Shown: positions 26,653 to 35,687, counted from the first letter of the stretch. The stretch: DNA of 64,000 nucleotides from Bacillus solitudinis (GCF_002797395.1 NZ_KZ454943.1:4268253-4332252); one strand, 5' to 3'. Notes: a model not told the origin generated them from the sequence alone. Made by a program: numbers and translations.

Positions 26653-26669
26653 TGATGGGGTAATCAACA

Positions 26670-27632
26670 ATGGATGCAATGTATATAAAGCAGAAACTAA
26701 GGATTAGTTTATTGTTAGGCCTGCTTGCTTTGATAGCTTTTGGGCTTTGGACAGATTTCAATGCTCTACGGGAATCCTTTACCGGTTTTGAATGGCATTA
26801 CTTTGCCCTAATATTTGGACTAACGTTTTTAGGGTATCTGTTGAGGTTTTTGAAGTGGGAAGTATTTTTGCGTACGATAGGGATTCGGATTTCCATTAAA
26901 AACAGTCTTATGATATTCCTCAGCGGTATGTCAATGGCCATTACCCCCGGAAAAGCAGGAGAGGTTCTGAAATCTTTTTTGCTCAAATCATCGGAGAACG
27001 TGGATATTGCTAGGACAGCTCCAGTTGTGTTTGTTGAAAGACTTACGGATCTGTTGGCGATGATTTTCCTCGCTGCGTGGGGCATTACTCGGTTTTCCAC
27101 CGGTGGTTGGTTCATCGTTATTACTTCTCTGATACTCCTTTCAGCTGTTCTATTGTTGCAAAATAAAAGATTAATTCAAGGCATTTTTAATAAATTTAAA
27201 AAATATCCCGTCTTGAGCTGGATTTCAGGCCGATTTGAAGTATTATATGAAAGCACGAGTGAGCTTCTGCGGTTTAAAACGATTCTATACACGACAATGA
27301 TCAGTATAGTTTCATGGTTTTTAGAATGTCTATCTTTTTATTTTGTACTTCGGGGACTTGAGTTGAATCAAAGTGTTTTGGAAGCTGTTTTTGTTTTTTC
27401 CTTTTCTTCTATTGCCGGGGCGTTATCAATGCTCCCAGGCGGATTAGGGGTAACGGAAGCTAGTATGACTGGGTTAATGGTAGGGCTAGGCATTGATTAT
27501 TCTAAGGCCATAGCTGCAATGATAATGGGTAGGTTTGCAACACTTTGGTTTGGGGTCATCCTTGGAAGCGTTGTTTTACTTATAAATTCTAAAAGATGGT
27601 TTTATGTAAAGGCTGACAATCAAATAAAATGA
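26670..27632 (+). CDS. flippase-like integral membrane protein (LPG_synthase_TM family)
   Basis: 320 residues with about eight membrane helices. SMAITPGKAGEVLKSFLL and SMLPGGLGVTEASMTG are the two hallmark re-entrant blocks of the AglD/YbhN/UPF0104 group, often annotated as flippase-like. It lies 17 bases after the UbiA-type gene and before DprE1, so a role in moving the finished lipid-sugar across the membrane is attractive, but this is inference. An ATG at 26670 with GGGGTAATC upstream is used. Confidence 0.75.
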   Translation: MDAMYIKQKLRISLLLGLLALIAFGLWTDFNALRESFTGFEWHYFALIFGLTFLGYLLRFLKWEVFLRTIGIRISIKNSLMIFLSGMSMAITPGKAGEVLKSFLLKSSENVDIARTAPVVFVERLTDLLAMIFLAAWGITRFSTGGWFIVITSLILLSAVLLLQNKRLIQGIFNKFKKYPVLSWISGRFEVLYESTSELLRFKTILYTTMISIVSWFLECLSFYFVLRGLELNQSVLEAVFVFSFSSIAGALSMLPGGLGVTEASMTGLMVGLGIDYSKAIAAMIMGRFATLWFGVILGSVVLLINSKRWFYVKADNQIK

Positions 27633-27687
27633 TTGGCTTTTAAACTGTATGGTAAATTTTTATGGGGTTTTTTAGGAGCGATGTTAA

Positions 27688-29055
27688 ATGAGTAGAAGTG
27701 TTAAAGGTACTTTATCGGGGTGGGCAAACTTTCCGAAAGAAACGGGATATATGTATAGACCGGAAAAATATAAAGATTTACGGGAAATCCTCCAATCCAA
27801 ATCCCAGGTTCACTATATTTCTCGAGGATTGGGACGAAGCTATGGCGATACCGCCTTAAATAACCAAGGTGGTATTATCATGCATACCCGTTTTAATCGC
27901 TTTCTCTATTTTGACGATCAGTCGCAAGTGTTGGAATGTGAAGCGGGGGTTACATTTAGAGAAATTATTGAAGTGTTTTTGCCGCGGGGATACGCACTTC
28001 CGGTCACACCAGGAACGAAATATGTGACGGTGGGCGGTGCGATAGCTAATGATGTACACGGTAAGAATCATCATAGGGACGGATCACTCTCGAGTCATAT
28101 ACTTGATATAAATGTGCTTACTTCTTCAGGTGAAATTATGAACTGTTCCCGTCAAGAAAATCAAGATTTATTCTGGGCGACAATAGGGGGAATCGGCCTC
28201 ACTGGAATCATTCTTAGTACAAGGATTAAGTTAATGAAGGTGGAATCGGCCTTTATTCAGGTTGATTACAAAAAGGCAGGCCATCTTGATGAAGCCATCG
28301 ACATGCTCAATGAAACGGAGGAACTGTATCAATACTCGGTGGCCTGGATCGATTGTCTATCTAGAAATCGCATGATGGGGCGCTCGGTGCTTATGTTAGG
28401 AAACCATGCCTCAAAAGACCAGGTGGAAATTAATGAGCCTCTTTCATTAAAAAACAGAAGAAAGCTAAAGGTGCCTTTTAACCTACCCGCTTTTGTGCTC
28501 AATCCTTATAGTATCAAAGCATTCAATTCATTTTACTATCGGCGCTTTAAAAATACTTCTGGGGTTTTCGTTGACTATGATTCTTTTTTCTATCCGCTAG
28601 ATGTGATTTTAAGTTGGAATCGCATATACGGAAAAACAGGATTTATTCAATATCAAGTTGTGTTCCCCCTTGAAACAAGTCGCCAAGGACTTACAAAGGT
28701 TCTGGAGAAATTAAGTCGAGCACGGTGCTCCTCTTTTCTTGGAGTTTTGAAGAGGTTTGGTGAGAGTGGAAATGGCTTACTCAGTTTTCCTCGGAAAGGA
28801 TACTCGCTCTCTTTGGATATTCCGTTTAGGGGCGGAGACAGGTTATTGACGTTTATACGGGAATTGGATGAATTGGTGCTAGGTTATGGGGGGGTCTTGT
28901 ATTTAGCGAAGGATTCACTAATGACTCCTAGCACGTTTGCCATAATGTACCCGGAACTTTCCGCGTTTCAAGAGATAAAGGCCAAATTCGATCCCGAAGG
29001 CCTCTTCTCGTCCTCGATGGCCAGGAGGTTAAACATTGTGGGGGATATCGGATGA
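27688..29055 (+). CDS. DprE1-like FAD-dependent polyprenylphosphoryl-ribose 2-oxidase
   Basis: 455 residues, similar in length to mycobacterial DprE1. The VAO-type FAD domain is clear: YISRGLGRSYGDTALN, then VTPGTKYVTVGGAIANDVHG with KNHHRDGS following. The C-terminal catalytic block is YLAKDSLMTPSTFAIMYP, whose Lys matches the essential Lys418 of the M. tuberculosis enzyme. The Cys387 attacked by benzothiazinones is Ser375 here (GYSLSLDIP). It would oxidise the ribose 2-OH of the polyprenyl-phosphoryl sugar. It overlaps the next gene by 4 bases (ATGA). Confidence 0.85.
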   Translation: MSRSVKGTLSGWANFPKETGYMYRPEKYKDLREILQSKSQVHYISRGLGRSYGDTALNNQGGIIMHTRFNRFLYFDDQSQVLECEAGVTFREIIEVFLPRGYALPVTPGTKYVTVGGAIANDVHGKNHHRDGSLSSHILDINVLTSSGEIMNCSRQENQDLFWATIGGIGLTGIILSTRIKLMKVESAFIQVDYKKAGHLDEAIDMLNETEELYQYSVAWIDCLSRNRMMGRSVLMLGNHASKDQVEINEPLSLKNRRKLKVPFNLPAFVLNPYSIKAFNSFYYRRFKNTSGVFVDYDSFFYPLDVILSWNRIYGKTGFIQYQVVFPLETSRQGLTKVLEKLSRARCSSFLGVLKRFGESGNGLLSFPRKGYSLSLDIPFRGGDRLLTFIRELDELVLGYGGVLYLAKDSLMTPSTFAIMYPELSAFQEIKAKFDPEGLFSSSMARRLNIVGDIG

Positions 29056-29789
29056 AGGACATTTTGATCGTAGGAGTCACATCTGGGATCGGTAAAGCAC
29101 TCGCTCATCAATATGCTAAGGAAGAATATTCTTTGATCCTCGCGGGGCGAGATAAGGCTGAAATGGAGAGAATTGCCTCTGATATCCGCATTCGCTATCA
29201 AGTTCCTGTCAATGTAAAAACCATTGACGCTGAGTCTTTTGATACACACTCCGATTTCTTTGCTTCTTGTGTTGAGAAAGCCGGAAAACTTAGCGGGATG
29301 CTCTTGGTCTATGGAAATATGGTCGATCAGGAAACGGCTCAAACTGATTTCACGAAGGCAAAAAAAATGATAGATGTTAATTTTACATCTTATGTGTCCT
29401 TGCTTGAAACGGCTGCCCGTTATTTTGAGGTTGAAAGAAGCGGTTTCATTGGAGTTATCTCATCCGTTGCTGGGGATCGAGGGCGGAAAAGCAATTATAT
29501 TTATGGCTCATCCAAAGGGGCCTTATCTGTGTATGTACAAGGCTTACGGAACCGTTTGTATGCTTCGGGAGTCCATGTGGCTACCATCAAACCCGGGTTT
29601 GTTGATACTCAAATGACGTATGGCTTGAACGGGCTGTTCCTGGTAGCAAAGCCGGAGGACGTGGCCAAAAGGGTACACGACTCCATTCGCAAGAAACATG
29701 ATGTCATTTATGTCCCAGGTTATTGGTCTATAATCATGTTCATTTTAAAGTCAATTCCAGAGCGAGTCTTTAAAAGACTTAAGTTGTAG
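29052..29789 (+). CDS. DprE2-like short-chain dehydrogenase
   Basis: 245 residues, SDR fold: nucleotide site VGVTSGIGKALAHQYA, LLVYGNMVDQE in place of the usual NNAG, catalytic Ser in VISSVAGD and YIYGSSKGALS for Tyr/Lys. The GNxxDQE variant and C-terminal FILKSIPERVFKRL helix resemble DprE2, which reduces the 2-keto intermediate to the arabino form using NADH. Translational coupling to the DprE1 gene supports a two-enzyme epimerase. Cytosolic, membrane-associated. Confidence 0.85.
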   Translation: MKDILIVGVTSGIGKALAHQYAKEEYSLILAGRDKAEMERIASDIRIRYQVPVNVKTIDAESFDTHSDFFASCVEKAGKLSGMLLVYGNMVDQETAQTDFTKAKKMIDVNFTSYVSLLETAARYFEVERSGFIGVISSVAGDRGRKSNYIYGSSKGALSVYVQGLRNRLYASGVHVATIKPGFVDTQMTYGLNGLFLVAKPEDVAKRVHDSIRKKHDVIYVPGYWSIIMFILKSIPERVFKRLKL

Positions 29790-29810
29790 TAGTGTGGAGG
29801 AGTTATTGAG

Positions 29811-31448
29811 ATGAAAGAAAAGCAGCTTAATGTTACTCATGCTAAAGAGAAAGAGGGTACTAGTAAAGTCCGAAAAAGTGATTGGAGAATTAGCTTCATT
29901 TTATTTTTTCTTGCACTTCTCGTCCGGATTCCATACATGTATGATGTCCCTCGGTTCATTGATGAGTGGAGAGAGGTGGAATTATCCGCTCGGATTGCAA
30001 GAGGTGAGGTTTGGCCGTTGCATAATACGTCCCATGACATTGGGGCATTTCATAATTATATACTGGCGGGGTTATTTAAATTATTTGGATATAGCGTGTA
30101 CTTGCCACGATTATATGTAGTCCTCCTCAGTGCAGCGACCGTCGTTGTCACTTATTGGATAGCCAGACATTGGTTTGGACGACTGCCTGCCATTATCGTG
30201 GCCTCACTTTTAGCCACTAACAGCATGCATATATTTGTCACACACATGGCATGGTCAAACGTTACAACGCCATTCTTTGTAGCCTTAGCTGTACTGATCA
30301 CCCTAAAGACAATCGGTCAAAAGAGGCAGTCTTTATGGGCTTTAGCTGGTTTAACCTGGGCAATAACCCTTCAGACTCATCCTTCCGTTATTGCCGTCTT
30401 ATTAGGTGTGATTTTCTACCTGATAATCCATTCTGGATGGCGAGCTTTTTACCGAGAATCCGGATATCGAACAGCAATCATTGTTTTTATTGCCGGATAC
30501 AGCAACATGATTATTCATAATATTATAAAACCTTTTGACTCGTTTCTTTGGGTTAAACGAAAGGACTATGCACTTAATGAGGAATTTTCAATTGGAGGTT
30601 ATTTTGAAAATATTTTCGAGATGATCACAGAACTTATCCGTTCTTTGTCAAGCACGTTTCCTGACGGAGAAGGAGGGTTGAATGTGATTAGTTTACTGAT
30701 CATGCTTCTCTTTATCATTGGTTTGATAGATGGCTTTCGTCGGTTAATCAGGTTTCGTCATGGGGCTCTGCTGTTGGCGATTGTGATTGCGAGTCTTCTT
30801 GTGATCCCTGTATTAAATGATCAATATGAGTTTTATTTATGGACCAGATACATCGCTTATCTTTTACCACTTTGTTTGGTCGCTATAGCTGTAGCATTTG
30901 GTGCATGGATACAACCTTGGATCGGAAACGACAAGCATAAACAATGGAATATAAAGCGTGGGATGATTTTACTGGTGGCATGGGCGCTTATTCTGACTCT
31001 GCCCCTATACCATTTATACAGTTATGCTGAGTCATATATTCAATCCGGTCGTGACAATTCTGCTGAGTTTTTAGCAATCCAAACACTCGAGTCCGACCAT
31101 CAAACAATTATCGCCGTGGACAAGCAAGGTAAACAAGCCGAAGCTCTTAGCAAGATGCTTCGAGTGAAGGGATTTAACAGTCCATTGGTGGGAATAGATC
31201 CGAATGAAGGTCGTGAAGCTCAGGAGGTTCCACCGAATTGGGAAAATGAGAAAGACTTCACTTTTTACAACAGGTGGGAAACCATTTTTACGAAAGCCAA
31301 CCCTAATACCTTATATGTTCTTTCCATGGATACGAAAGATAAATTAACCCTTGTTTTTGGAATGACCTGGGGGGATGAAAGAACTATCACTGGGAAAGGA
31401 GGGCATCCGACTTATTTTATCGGTCGAATTGATTCTATAGAATTTTAA
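29811..31448 (+). CDS. GT-C (GT39/ArnT-like) membrane glycosyltransferase
   Basis: 545 residues with about eleven membrane helices and a C-terminal soluble tail of about 120 residues. The first extracytoplasmic loop holds FIDEWREVELSARI, the acidic GT-C motif, and LQTHPSVIAVLLG lies in a later helix. GT-C enzymes use lipid-phosphate sugars outside the membrane. As the last gene of the operon it is the natural acceptor-side transferase, probably moving arabinofuranose from the lipid carrier to a wall polymer, lipid or protein. The acceptor cannot be told from sequence. Ribosome site GGAGGAG (29796-29802). Confidence 0.75.
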   Translation: MKEKQLNVTHAKEKEGTSKVRKSDWRISFILFFLALLVRIPYMYDVPRFIDEWREVELSARIARGEVWPLHNTSHDIGAFHNYILAGLFKLFGYSVYLPRLYVVLLSAATVVVTYWIARHWFGRLPAIIVASLLATNSMHIFVTHMAWSNVTTPFFVALAVLITLKTIGQKRQSLWALAGLTWAITLQTHPSVIAVLLGVIFYLIIHSGWRAFYRESGYRTAIIVFIAGYSNMIIHNIIKPFDSFLWVKRKDYALNEEFSIGGYFENIFEMITELIRSLSSTFPDGEGGLNVISLLIMLLFIIGLIDGFRRLIRFRHGALLLAIVIASLLVIPVLNDQYEFYLWTRYIAYLLPLCLVAIAVAFGAWIQPWIGNDKHKQWNIKRGMILLVAWALILTLPLYHLYSYAESYIQSGRDNSAEFLAIQTLESDHQTIIAVDKQGKQAEALSKMLRVKGFNSPLVGIDPNEGREAQEVPPNWENEKDFTFYNRWETIFTKANPNTLYVLSMDTKDKLTLVFGMTWGDERTITGKGGHPTYFIGRIDSIEF

Positions 31449-31599
31449 TTAGTGACCGCTATTTGGATGTTCTATCAATAGAAACCAAGTGGGGAGACCT
31501 TAATCCATGAATTACAGGAGTTCCGGTGGAAAAATTTCTTCAAACCCTTAATATAGTCTGTACGAGAGTTGTGTTAATAGAAATAGAATGCTTAGGACC

Positions 31600-31640
31600 A
31601 AAACGTTGTAGTAGCGATGCTTAAAGGCATCGCTTTACTT
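31600..31640 (+). terminator. GGGTGC-group hairpin after the arabinose-lipid operon
   Basis: GCGATGC (31614-31620), loop TTAAAG, GCATCGC (31627-31633), then TTTACTTGTT. It probably ends the operon although it lies 165 bases behind the last stop. Confidence 0.55.
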
Positions 31641-31735
31641 GTTCTTCTAACACCGCAGTTAAATGGAATAGGAAGGTATTGTTTAAGGGTTTGTCGAATA
31701 ATAAGTGAATTAATTTAATTTGAGGGGTAATAAAA

Positions 31736-32092
31736 TTGAAAATAACAGGATTAATCTTGGGAGTTATAGCTGGTCTATGCAGCATTTTTTTGTGGATTGT
31801 ATTAGTTTTTTATAATCCTTACACAACTACAACATCTGAAGCTATGGCAGCTAATACATTTGTTATGTTATGCCTCCCTGCTTGTTTAGCAATTATTTCT
31901 TCTTTAATGTATAAAAAGTATCTCTTGTTAATCGCATTTATTTGGTCTTTGCCAATCAGTTTGTACTTAATGTTTACACCTGGAAGCTTTGCTTGGTTTA
32001 TTGTCCCATGTATTAGTTATTTCATTTGTTTTCTTATTATGATATTAACCAAGAATAAAAGCGTAATTAATTCCTTAAATATATTCAAGTAA
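31736..32092 (+). CDS. four-helix membrane protein, unknown function
   Basis: 118 residues from a TTG start behind GAGGGGTAA. Four predicted helices (about 4-24, 38-56, 62-78, 84-104) and short polar ends. No family recognised. It stands alone between the arabinose-lipid operon and the T-box leader. Confidence 0.5.
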   Translation: MKITGLILGVIAGLCSIFLWIVLVFYNPYTTTTSEAMAANTFVMLCLPACLAIISSLMYKKYLLLIAFIWSLPISLYLMFTPGSFAWFIVPCISYFICFLIMILTKNKSVINSLNIFK

Positions 32093-32293
32093 AAAAAATA
32101 TTAGTATTATCCAGTAATAGTTTAATATGTAGTTTTTGGGCTGTTAAAATGTTTGATGCGCTTAATTGGGGAACCATATATAGAAGCATTTTCGTGGACA
32201 AGAAAAAGTAAATTACATCATAAAAGTTGAAATTTTTTAATACCACTTGATTTTTCGTTATCCATAATTTACAATTTAATTAATATACAAGAG

Positions 32294-32560
32294 TGATGAA
32301 GAAAAAGAGTAGGCTTTAAGGAACGTTTCAGAGAGCGGATGGTTGCTGAGAATCCGTACGGGCTTATTGTCGAATGGGTTTCTGAGCTTCTGGACTGAAC
32401 TACTAGTAGGTTTAGCGGATGTCTTACCGTTAAAAAAGACTACGTATCGAAATGTTTCATTTTGTTTCTGTACGGATTAAGTGCGTTTATTTATATAAAC
32501 GAATGAAGGTGGCACCGCGGGTTACTCGTCCTTGTTAGAGGATGAGTGACCCTTTTTGCG
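32294..32560 (+). promoter_or_regulatory. T-box riboswitch with terminator
   Basis: The T-box sequence AAGGTGGCACCGCGG is at 32506-32520. Upstream are the Stem I elements AAAGAGTAGG (32305-32314), CAGAGAGCGG with GGTTGCTGAGAATCCG (apical hairpins), and GGACTGAACTACTAGTAGG at the specifier region. The terminator GGGTTACTCGTCCT / AGAGGATGAGTGACCC plus T-run follows (32519-32557). T-boxes sense uncharged tRNA. TGGC in the T-box points to a tRNA with discriminator G; the specifier is not clear to me (AAC, TAC or ACT are possible). Confidence 0.85.
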
Positions 32561-32605
32561 TTCTAATGTAGTTGAGTCACTACCTAAAATATCCGCTATA
32601 AAATA

Positions 32606-32821
32606 TTGAAAGAGGTGTGCTTGAGAACAGTTCGAATTATTTTAAGAAAAATAACTTCGTCTGATATTCAAAACGTTTACCAAGTAGTCAAACAAGATAG
32701 TCGGTGTAGATTAAGTAATAGGAGTGCGATAAAAGTAACAATGGCACCGATTTATCGTACGATGAATGACTTCGCAAATGAATTGCACGTAAAATTAATT
32801 TTAAGAGGTGAGTATAGTTGA
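32606..32821 (+). pseudogene. possible GNAT acetyltransferase remnant downstream of the T-box
   Basis: 71 codons from a TTG. The first 20 residues (LRTVRIILRKITSSDIQNVY) look like the N-terminus of RimJ-type GNAT enzymes, but the rest loses any resemblance and no acetyl-CoA motif follows. It overlaps the methyltransferase start by 4 bases, so it may now serve only as a coupled leader ORF. Low confidence. Confidence 0.35.
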
Positions 32822-33522
32822 GTAAAGCTGAGCAGAGTACAAAGTTAGATTTAGAGCGTATTATTTTTATTGGGAGAACCTTTGACGAGTATTTGGATAT
32901 GTTCTCACTTTCCGAAGTAGAACTACACGGGAAGAAAATACTTGATTGTCCAGCAGGGGCCTGTTCGTTTACTGCTATCGGTAACAAAACAGGTTTAGAT
33001 GTAACCGCTTGTGATATTGCGTATTATCATTCGAGTGAAGCTCTAAAAACTAAAGGTCTACAAGATATTGAACACGCAATGGAGCATATGGAAAAAGCCA
33101 AAAATAATTATAAATGGGATTATTTCAATGATATAGAAGGACTTAAAAAACATCGTCTAAGTGCCTTAAATGATTGTACTAATGATATGTGTAAATCAAG
33201 CGAACACTACATCCCTGTTACTTTACCTACTTTGCCGTTTAATAATGCAGAATTTGATATCATTCTCTCTGCACATTTTCTATTCATGTATGCGGATAGA
33301 TTAAATTATCAATTCCATATAGAAACGCTAAATGAATTATTAAGAGTTACGAAAGAGGAAATCCGTATTTTTCCTTTAGTTGATTTAGAAGGAAAGCGAT
33401 ATGAGCATTTAGATAAAATAATAAATTTTCTTGCTGAGAACGGCTGTACAGTTGAAGAAATTAAAGTACCATATGAGTTTCAAACAAATGCTAACTCAAT
33501 GTTAAAAATAATAAAGGGTTAG
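32818..33522 (+). CDS. class I SAM-dependent methyltransferase
   Basis: 234 residues from a TTG start with AGAGGTG (32804-32810) upstream. Motif I is ILDCPAGACSFTAIG (a Gly-poor variant of the E/DxGxGxG loop), motif II VTACDIAY, motif IV FDIILSAHFLFMY. The protein is cytosolic; the substrate is unknown. Similar Bacillus proteins are annotated only as SAM-dependent methyltransferases. Its transcript starts at the T-box leader unless a promoter lies in the GNAT-like remnant. Confidence 0.75.
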   Translation: MSKAEQSTKLDLERIIFIGRTFDEYLDMFSLSEVELHGKKILDCPAGACSFTAIGNKTGLDVTACDIAYYHSSEALKTKGLQDIEHAMEHMEKAKNNYKWDYFNDIEGLKKHRLSALNDCTNDMCKSSEHYIPVTLPTLPFNNAEFDIILSAHFLFMYADRLNYQFHIETLNELLRVTKEEIRIFPLVDLEGKRYEHLDKIINFLAENGCTVEEIKVPYEFQTNANSMLKIIKG

Positions 33523-33527
33523 AAAGG

Positions 33528-33556
33528 TGCAATCTTTTATACGATTGCATTTTTCT
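33528..33556 (+). terminator. intrinsic terminator after the methyltransferase
   Basis: TGCAATC (33528-33534), 8-base loop, GATTGCA (33543-33549), TTTTTC. Preceded by AAAGGGTTAG, so it belongs to the GGGTGC-type group. Confidence 0.75.
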
Positions 33557-33672
33557 TCAGCTACCTGGTGTATGCCTAAACCAAGGATGCTGTTTTTCAT
33601 AGAAGTAGGAGCAGAATCTTTTATTATGATTTGTTTTTTGGTGGTAAAATGGCATTGATTGGGGGATTTGTT

Positions 33673-33945
33673 GTGTGGAAATTGGTAGGAATGCTATTTT
33701 TGCTGTTTATAGGAGGAATCGCTGGTATTGGCGTAGTTAGTATTTTCGAAGGTAATGAGGTTTTTACAGGCTTTGTTGCCGGTTTAGCTGCAATGCTTGG
33801 TATGATTGTTATGTTACTATTGTTTATTGCGGATAAATTACATAATTTAGAAAAAGCTGTACGATACCGAGATGAAAAACCTGTTCTAACAAAAAAGAAA
33901 AAATCATTTCTTGATAAGTTTCTTGAAAATGATTTAGATAATTAA
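33673..33945 (+). CDS. small membrane protein with basic cytosolic tail
   Basis: About 90 residues from the GTG at 33673; GGGGGA lies six bases upstream. In-frame upstream ATGs (33631, 33649) have no ribosome site. Two helices (about 5-24 and 30-55) are followed by a charged tail (VLTKKKKSFLDKFLEND). No family recognised. Confidence 0.5.
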   Translation: MWKLVGMLFLLFIGGIAGIGVVSIFEGNEVFTGFVAGLAAMLGMIVMLLLFIADKLHNLEKAVRYRDEKPVLTKKKKSFLDKFLENDLDN

Positions 33946-34098
33946 ACCAAGTTGACTATTTTGGAATAAGCGGAGTACGAATTTACAGAGAAAGATTAAA
34001 AAAAGTTACCGATAGCCAAATCTTGGCTGTTCAGCATGTAAACCTTCTTGATTATGCTAATAAGATGATTGAGATAGTGCAATTTTATGTAGATCAAG

Positions 34099-34133
34099 AA
34101 AAGAATCCATTTTTTAATAAAATGGATTCTTTT
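34099..34133. terminator. bidirectional terminator
   Basis: AAAAGAATCCATTTT / AAAATGGATTCTTTT around a short loop; located between the plus-strand membrane protein and the aldo/keto reductase on the minus strand. Confidence 0.8.
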
Positions 34134-34186
34134 CGGTTCGCCAAATTTACGAAACACCACTTTTATTTCAAACCAATTCTGAAAGT

Positions 34187-35164
34187 TTAAGGCATAGACA
34201 CGCCTCTTGAACTTACATAAAGGGTATACCATTCGTCCCGCGTTAATGTCACATTCATAGCTTCCGCACAGGCTTTAATTCGATTTGGGTTTATTGTACC
34301 AATAACAGGTTGTATCATCGCGGGATGTTTCATTAACCACGCAAGAACAATAGCTTCTGTTGAGCTCCCTTTTTCTTCAGCTAGCTTGTGTACAAGAGCA
34401 GCCGTCTCCCGTATGTTCTCGTTTTCATTTTCGATATTTTTCCCAGTGAATAAACCTTTTGCGAGAGAGCCCCATGACTGTATCTGGATGTTCTCCATTT
34501 GACAAAATTCTAATGTGCCCTCAGGAAAAATATTATTGCGCGCAGCTTTTTGGTTCACATGCACACCCGTTTCAAGCCATCCGATTTTATGTAAGCTCAT
34601 TTCCAATTGGTTGGCAATTATTTTTTCGCTACAATGTTGTTGCAGCAAGCGTATTTGACCAGCGCTCATGTTCGAAACGCCAAAATTCCTCACTTTACCG
34701 GAAGATTTAAGCTGATGAAAGGCTTCGCCAACTTCACGGGCATCCATGAGGGCATCAGGACGATGCAATAATAGGACATCCAAGTAGTCAATGCCAAGTC
34801 TTGAAAGAATGCCATCAACACTGTCTAAAATATATGATTTGGAAAAATCATAGCGAGTAGGCAGTCCTTTTTCTTCATCTGGAAAACGTATGCCTACTTT
34901 TGATTGAATGATAATTTTTTCACGAAGGGTTGGTTTCTCTCTTAGCACTTGTCCAAAGACGGATTCAGCTTTTCCGAATGCATAGATGTCTGCATGATCA
35001 AACATATTAATTCCAGATGATAACGCAGCTTCCACCGCCTCATGTGCTACAGTAATGTGTTCAGGTTGAATGGCCTCGCGGTTCCATCCTCCACCGAGTC
35101 CCATGCATCCAAAAATAAGTTGATTTGCCGTTAAGCCATAGTCATTGATTGGTAGTGTTTTCAA
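34187..35164 (-). CDS. aldo/keto reductase, YdhF-like
   Basis: 325 residues, full-length (beta/alpha)8 AKR. The catalytic tetrad is visible: Asp56 and Tyr61 in FDHADIYAFGK, Lys in IIQSKVGIRF and His in VLLLHRPDALMD. NFGVSNMSAGQIRLL and QPVIGTINPNRIKA form the NADP-binding end. It reduces an unknown aldehyde or ketone with NADPH. The ERF from FGCMGLGGGWNRE at the N-terminus to the C-terminal RGVSMP matches the E. coli YdhF subgroup. Monocistronic. Confidence 0.88.
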   Translation of the reverse strand: MKTLPINDYGLTANQLIFGCMGLGGGWNREAIQPEHITVAHEAVEAALSSGINMFDHADIYAFGKAESVFGQVLREKPTLREKIIIQSKVGIRFPDEEKGLPTRYDFSKSYILDSVDGILSRLGIDYLDVLLLHRPDALMDAREVGEAFHQLKSSGKVRNFGVSNMSAGQIRLLQQHCSEKIIANQLEMSLHKIGWLETGVHVNQKAARNNIFPEGTLEFCQMENIQIQSWGSLAKGLFTGKNIENENENIRETAALVHKLAEEKGSSTEAIVLAWLMKHPAMIQPVIGTINPNRIKACAEAMNVTLTRDEWYTLYVSSRGVSMP

Positions 35165-35453
35165 ACCTCGATCATCTCCTCGTGTAATTATTCATTAACT
35201 ATTTTTCCATTTGATATGTAGATGTAGCTTAAATCGTCGTATTTTCAATGTAATCTAATTTGATTAGGTTATCAAGGAAAGAGGGTGAATAGGGTATTTC
35301 ATCACCTTAAAGTAAGGTTTAATAATTGAGGCATAAATAATAAGTAAATTTTAAGGCGCGCACTGCATTTTAACATATTAATTTATCCTTTTTCGTATTG
35401 AAAAATGACCTATGCAAATACTAAAGGTTACCATGTTAAAGGAGGCTGAGCTT

Positions 35454-35612
35454 ATGGCGAAAGCAAATAAAGGAATTAAAAATAAAACAAATGGTAGTCG
35501 TCATTTAGACGGGGGGCCTATTAGTAATGACTTAACTAGCGATAATGCATTTAGTGACAATGGCTTAGAAAATGAGAAACAAACGCTTAAAGCTAATCAT
35601 AAAGGTAAATAA
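35454..35612 (+). CDS. small hydrophilic protein, probably spore-associated
   Basis: 52 residues (MAKANKGIKNKTNGSRH start) rich in Asn, Lys and Gly, without hydrophobic segments. It is the first of three small genes with strong ribosome sites (AAAGGAGG here). GTATT (35395-35399) and AATACTA (35417-35423) upstream could be a sigma-G-type promoter, weakly. The link to spores comes from the SASP gene that follows. Confidence 0.5.
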   Translation: MAKANKGIKNKTNGSRHLDGGPISNDLTSDNAFSDNGLENEKQTLKANHKGK

Positions 35613-35687
35613 TGAACAACCTCTAAGCTTTCCTTAGAATCAAACAACAAGAATCAAACATCCTGATAGTAAAAGGGGGCTGAACAA

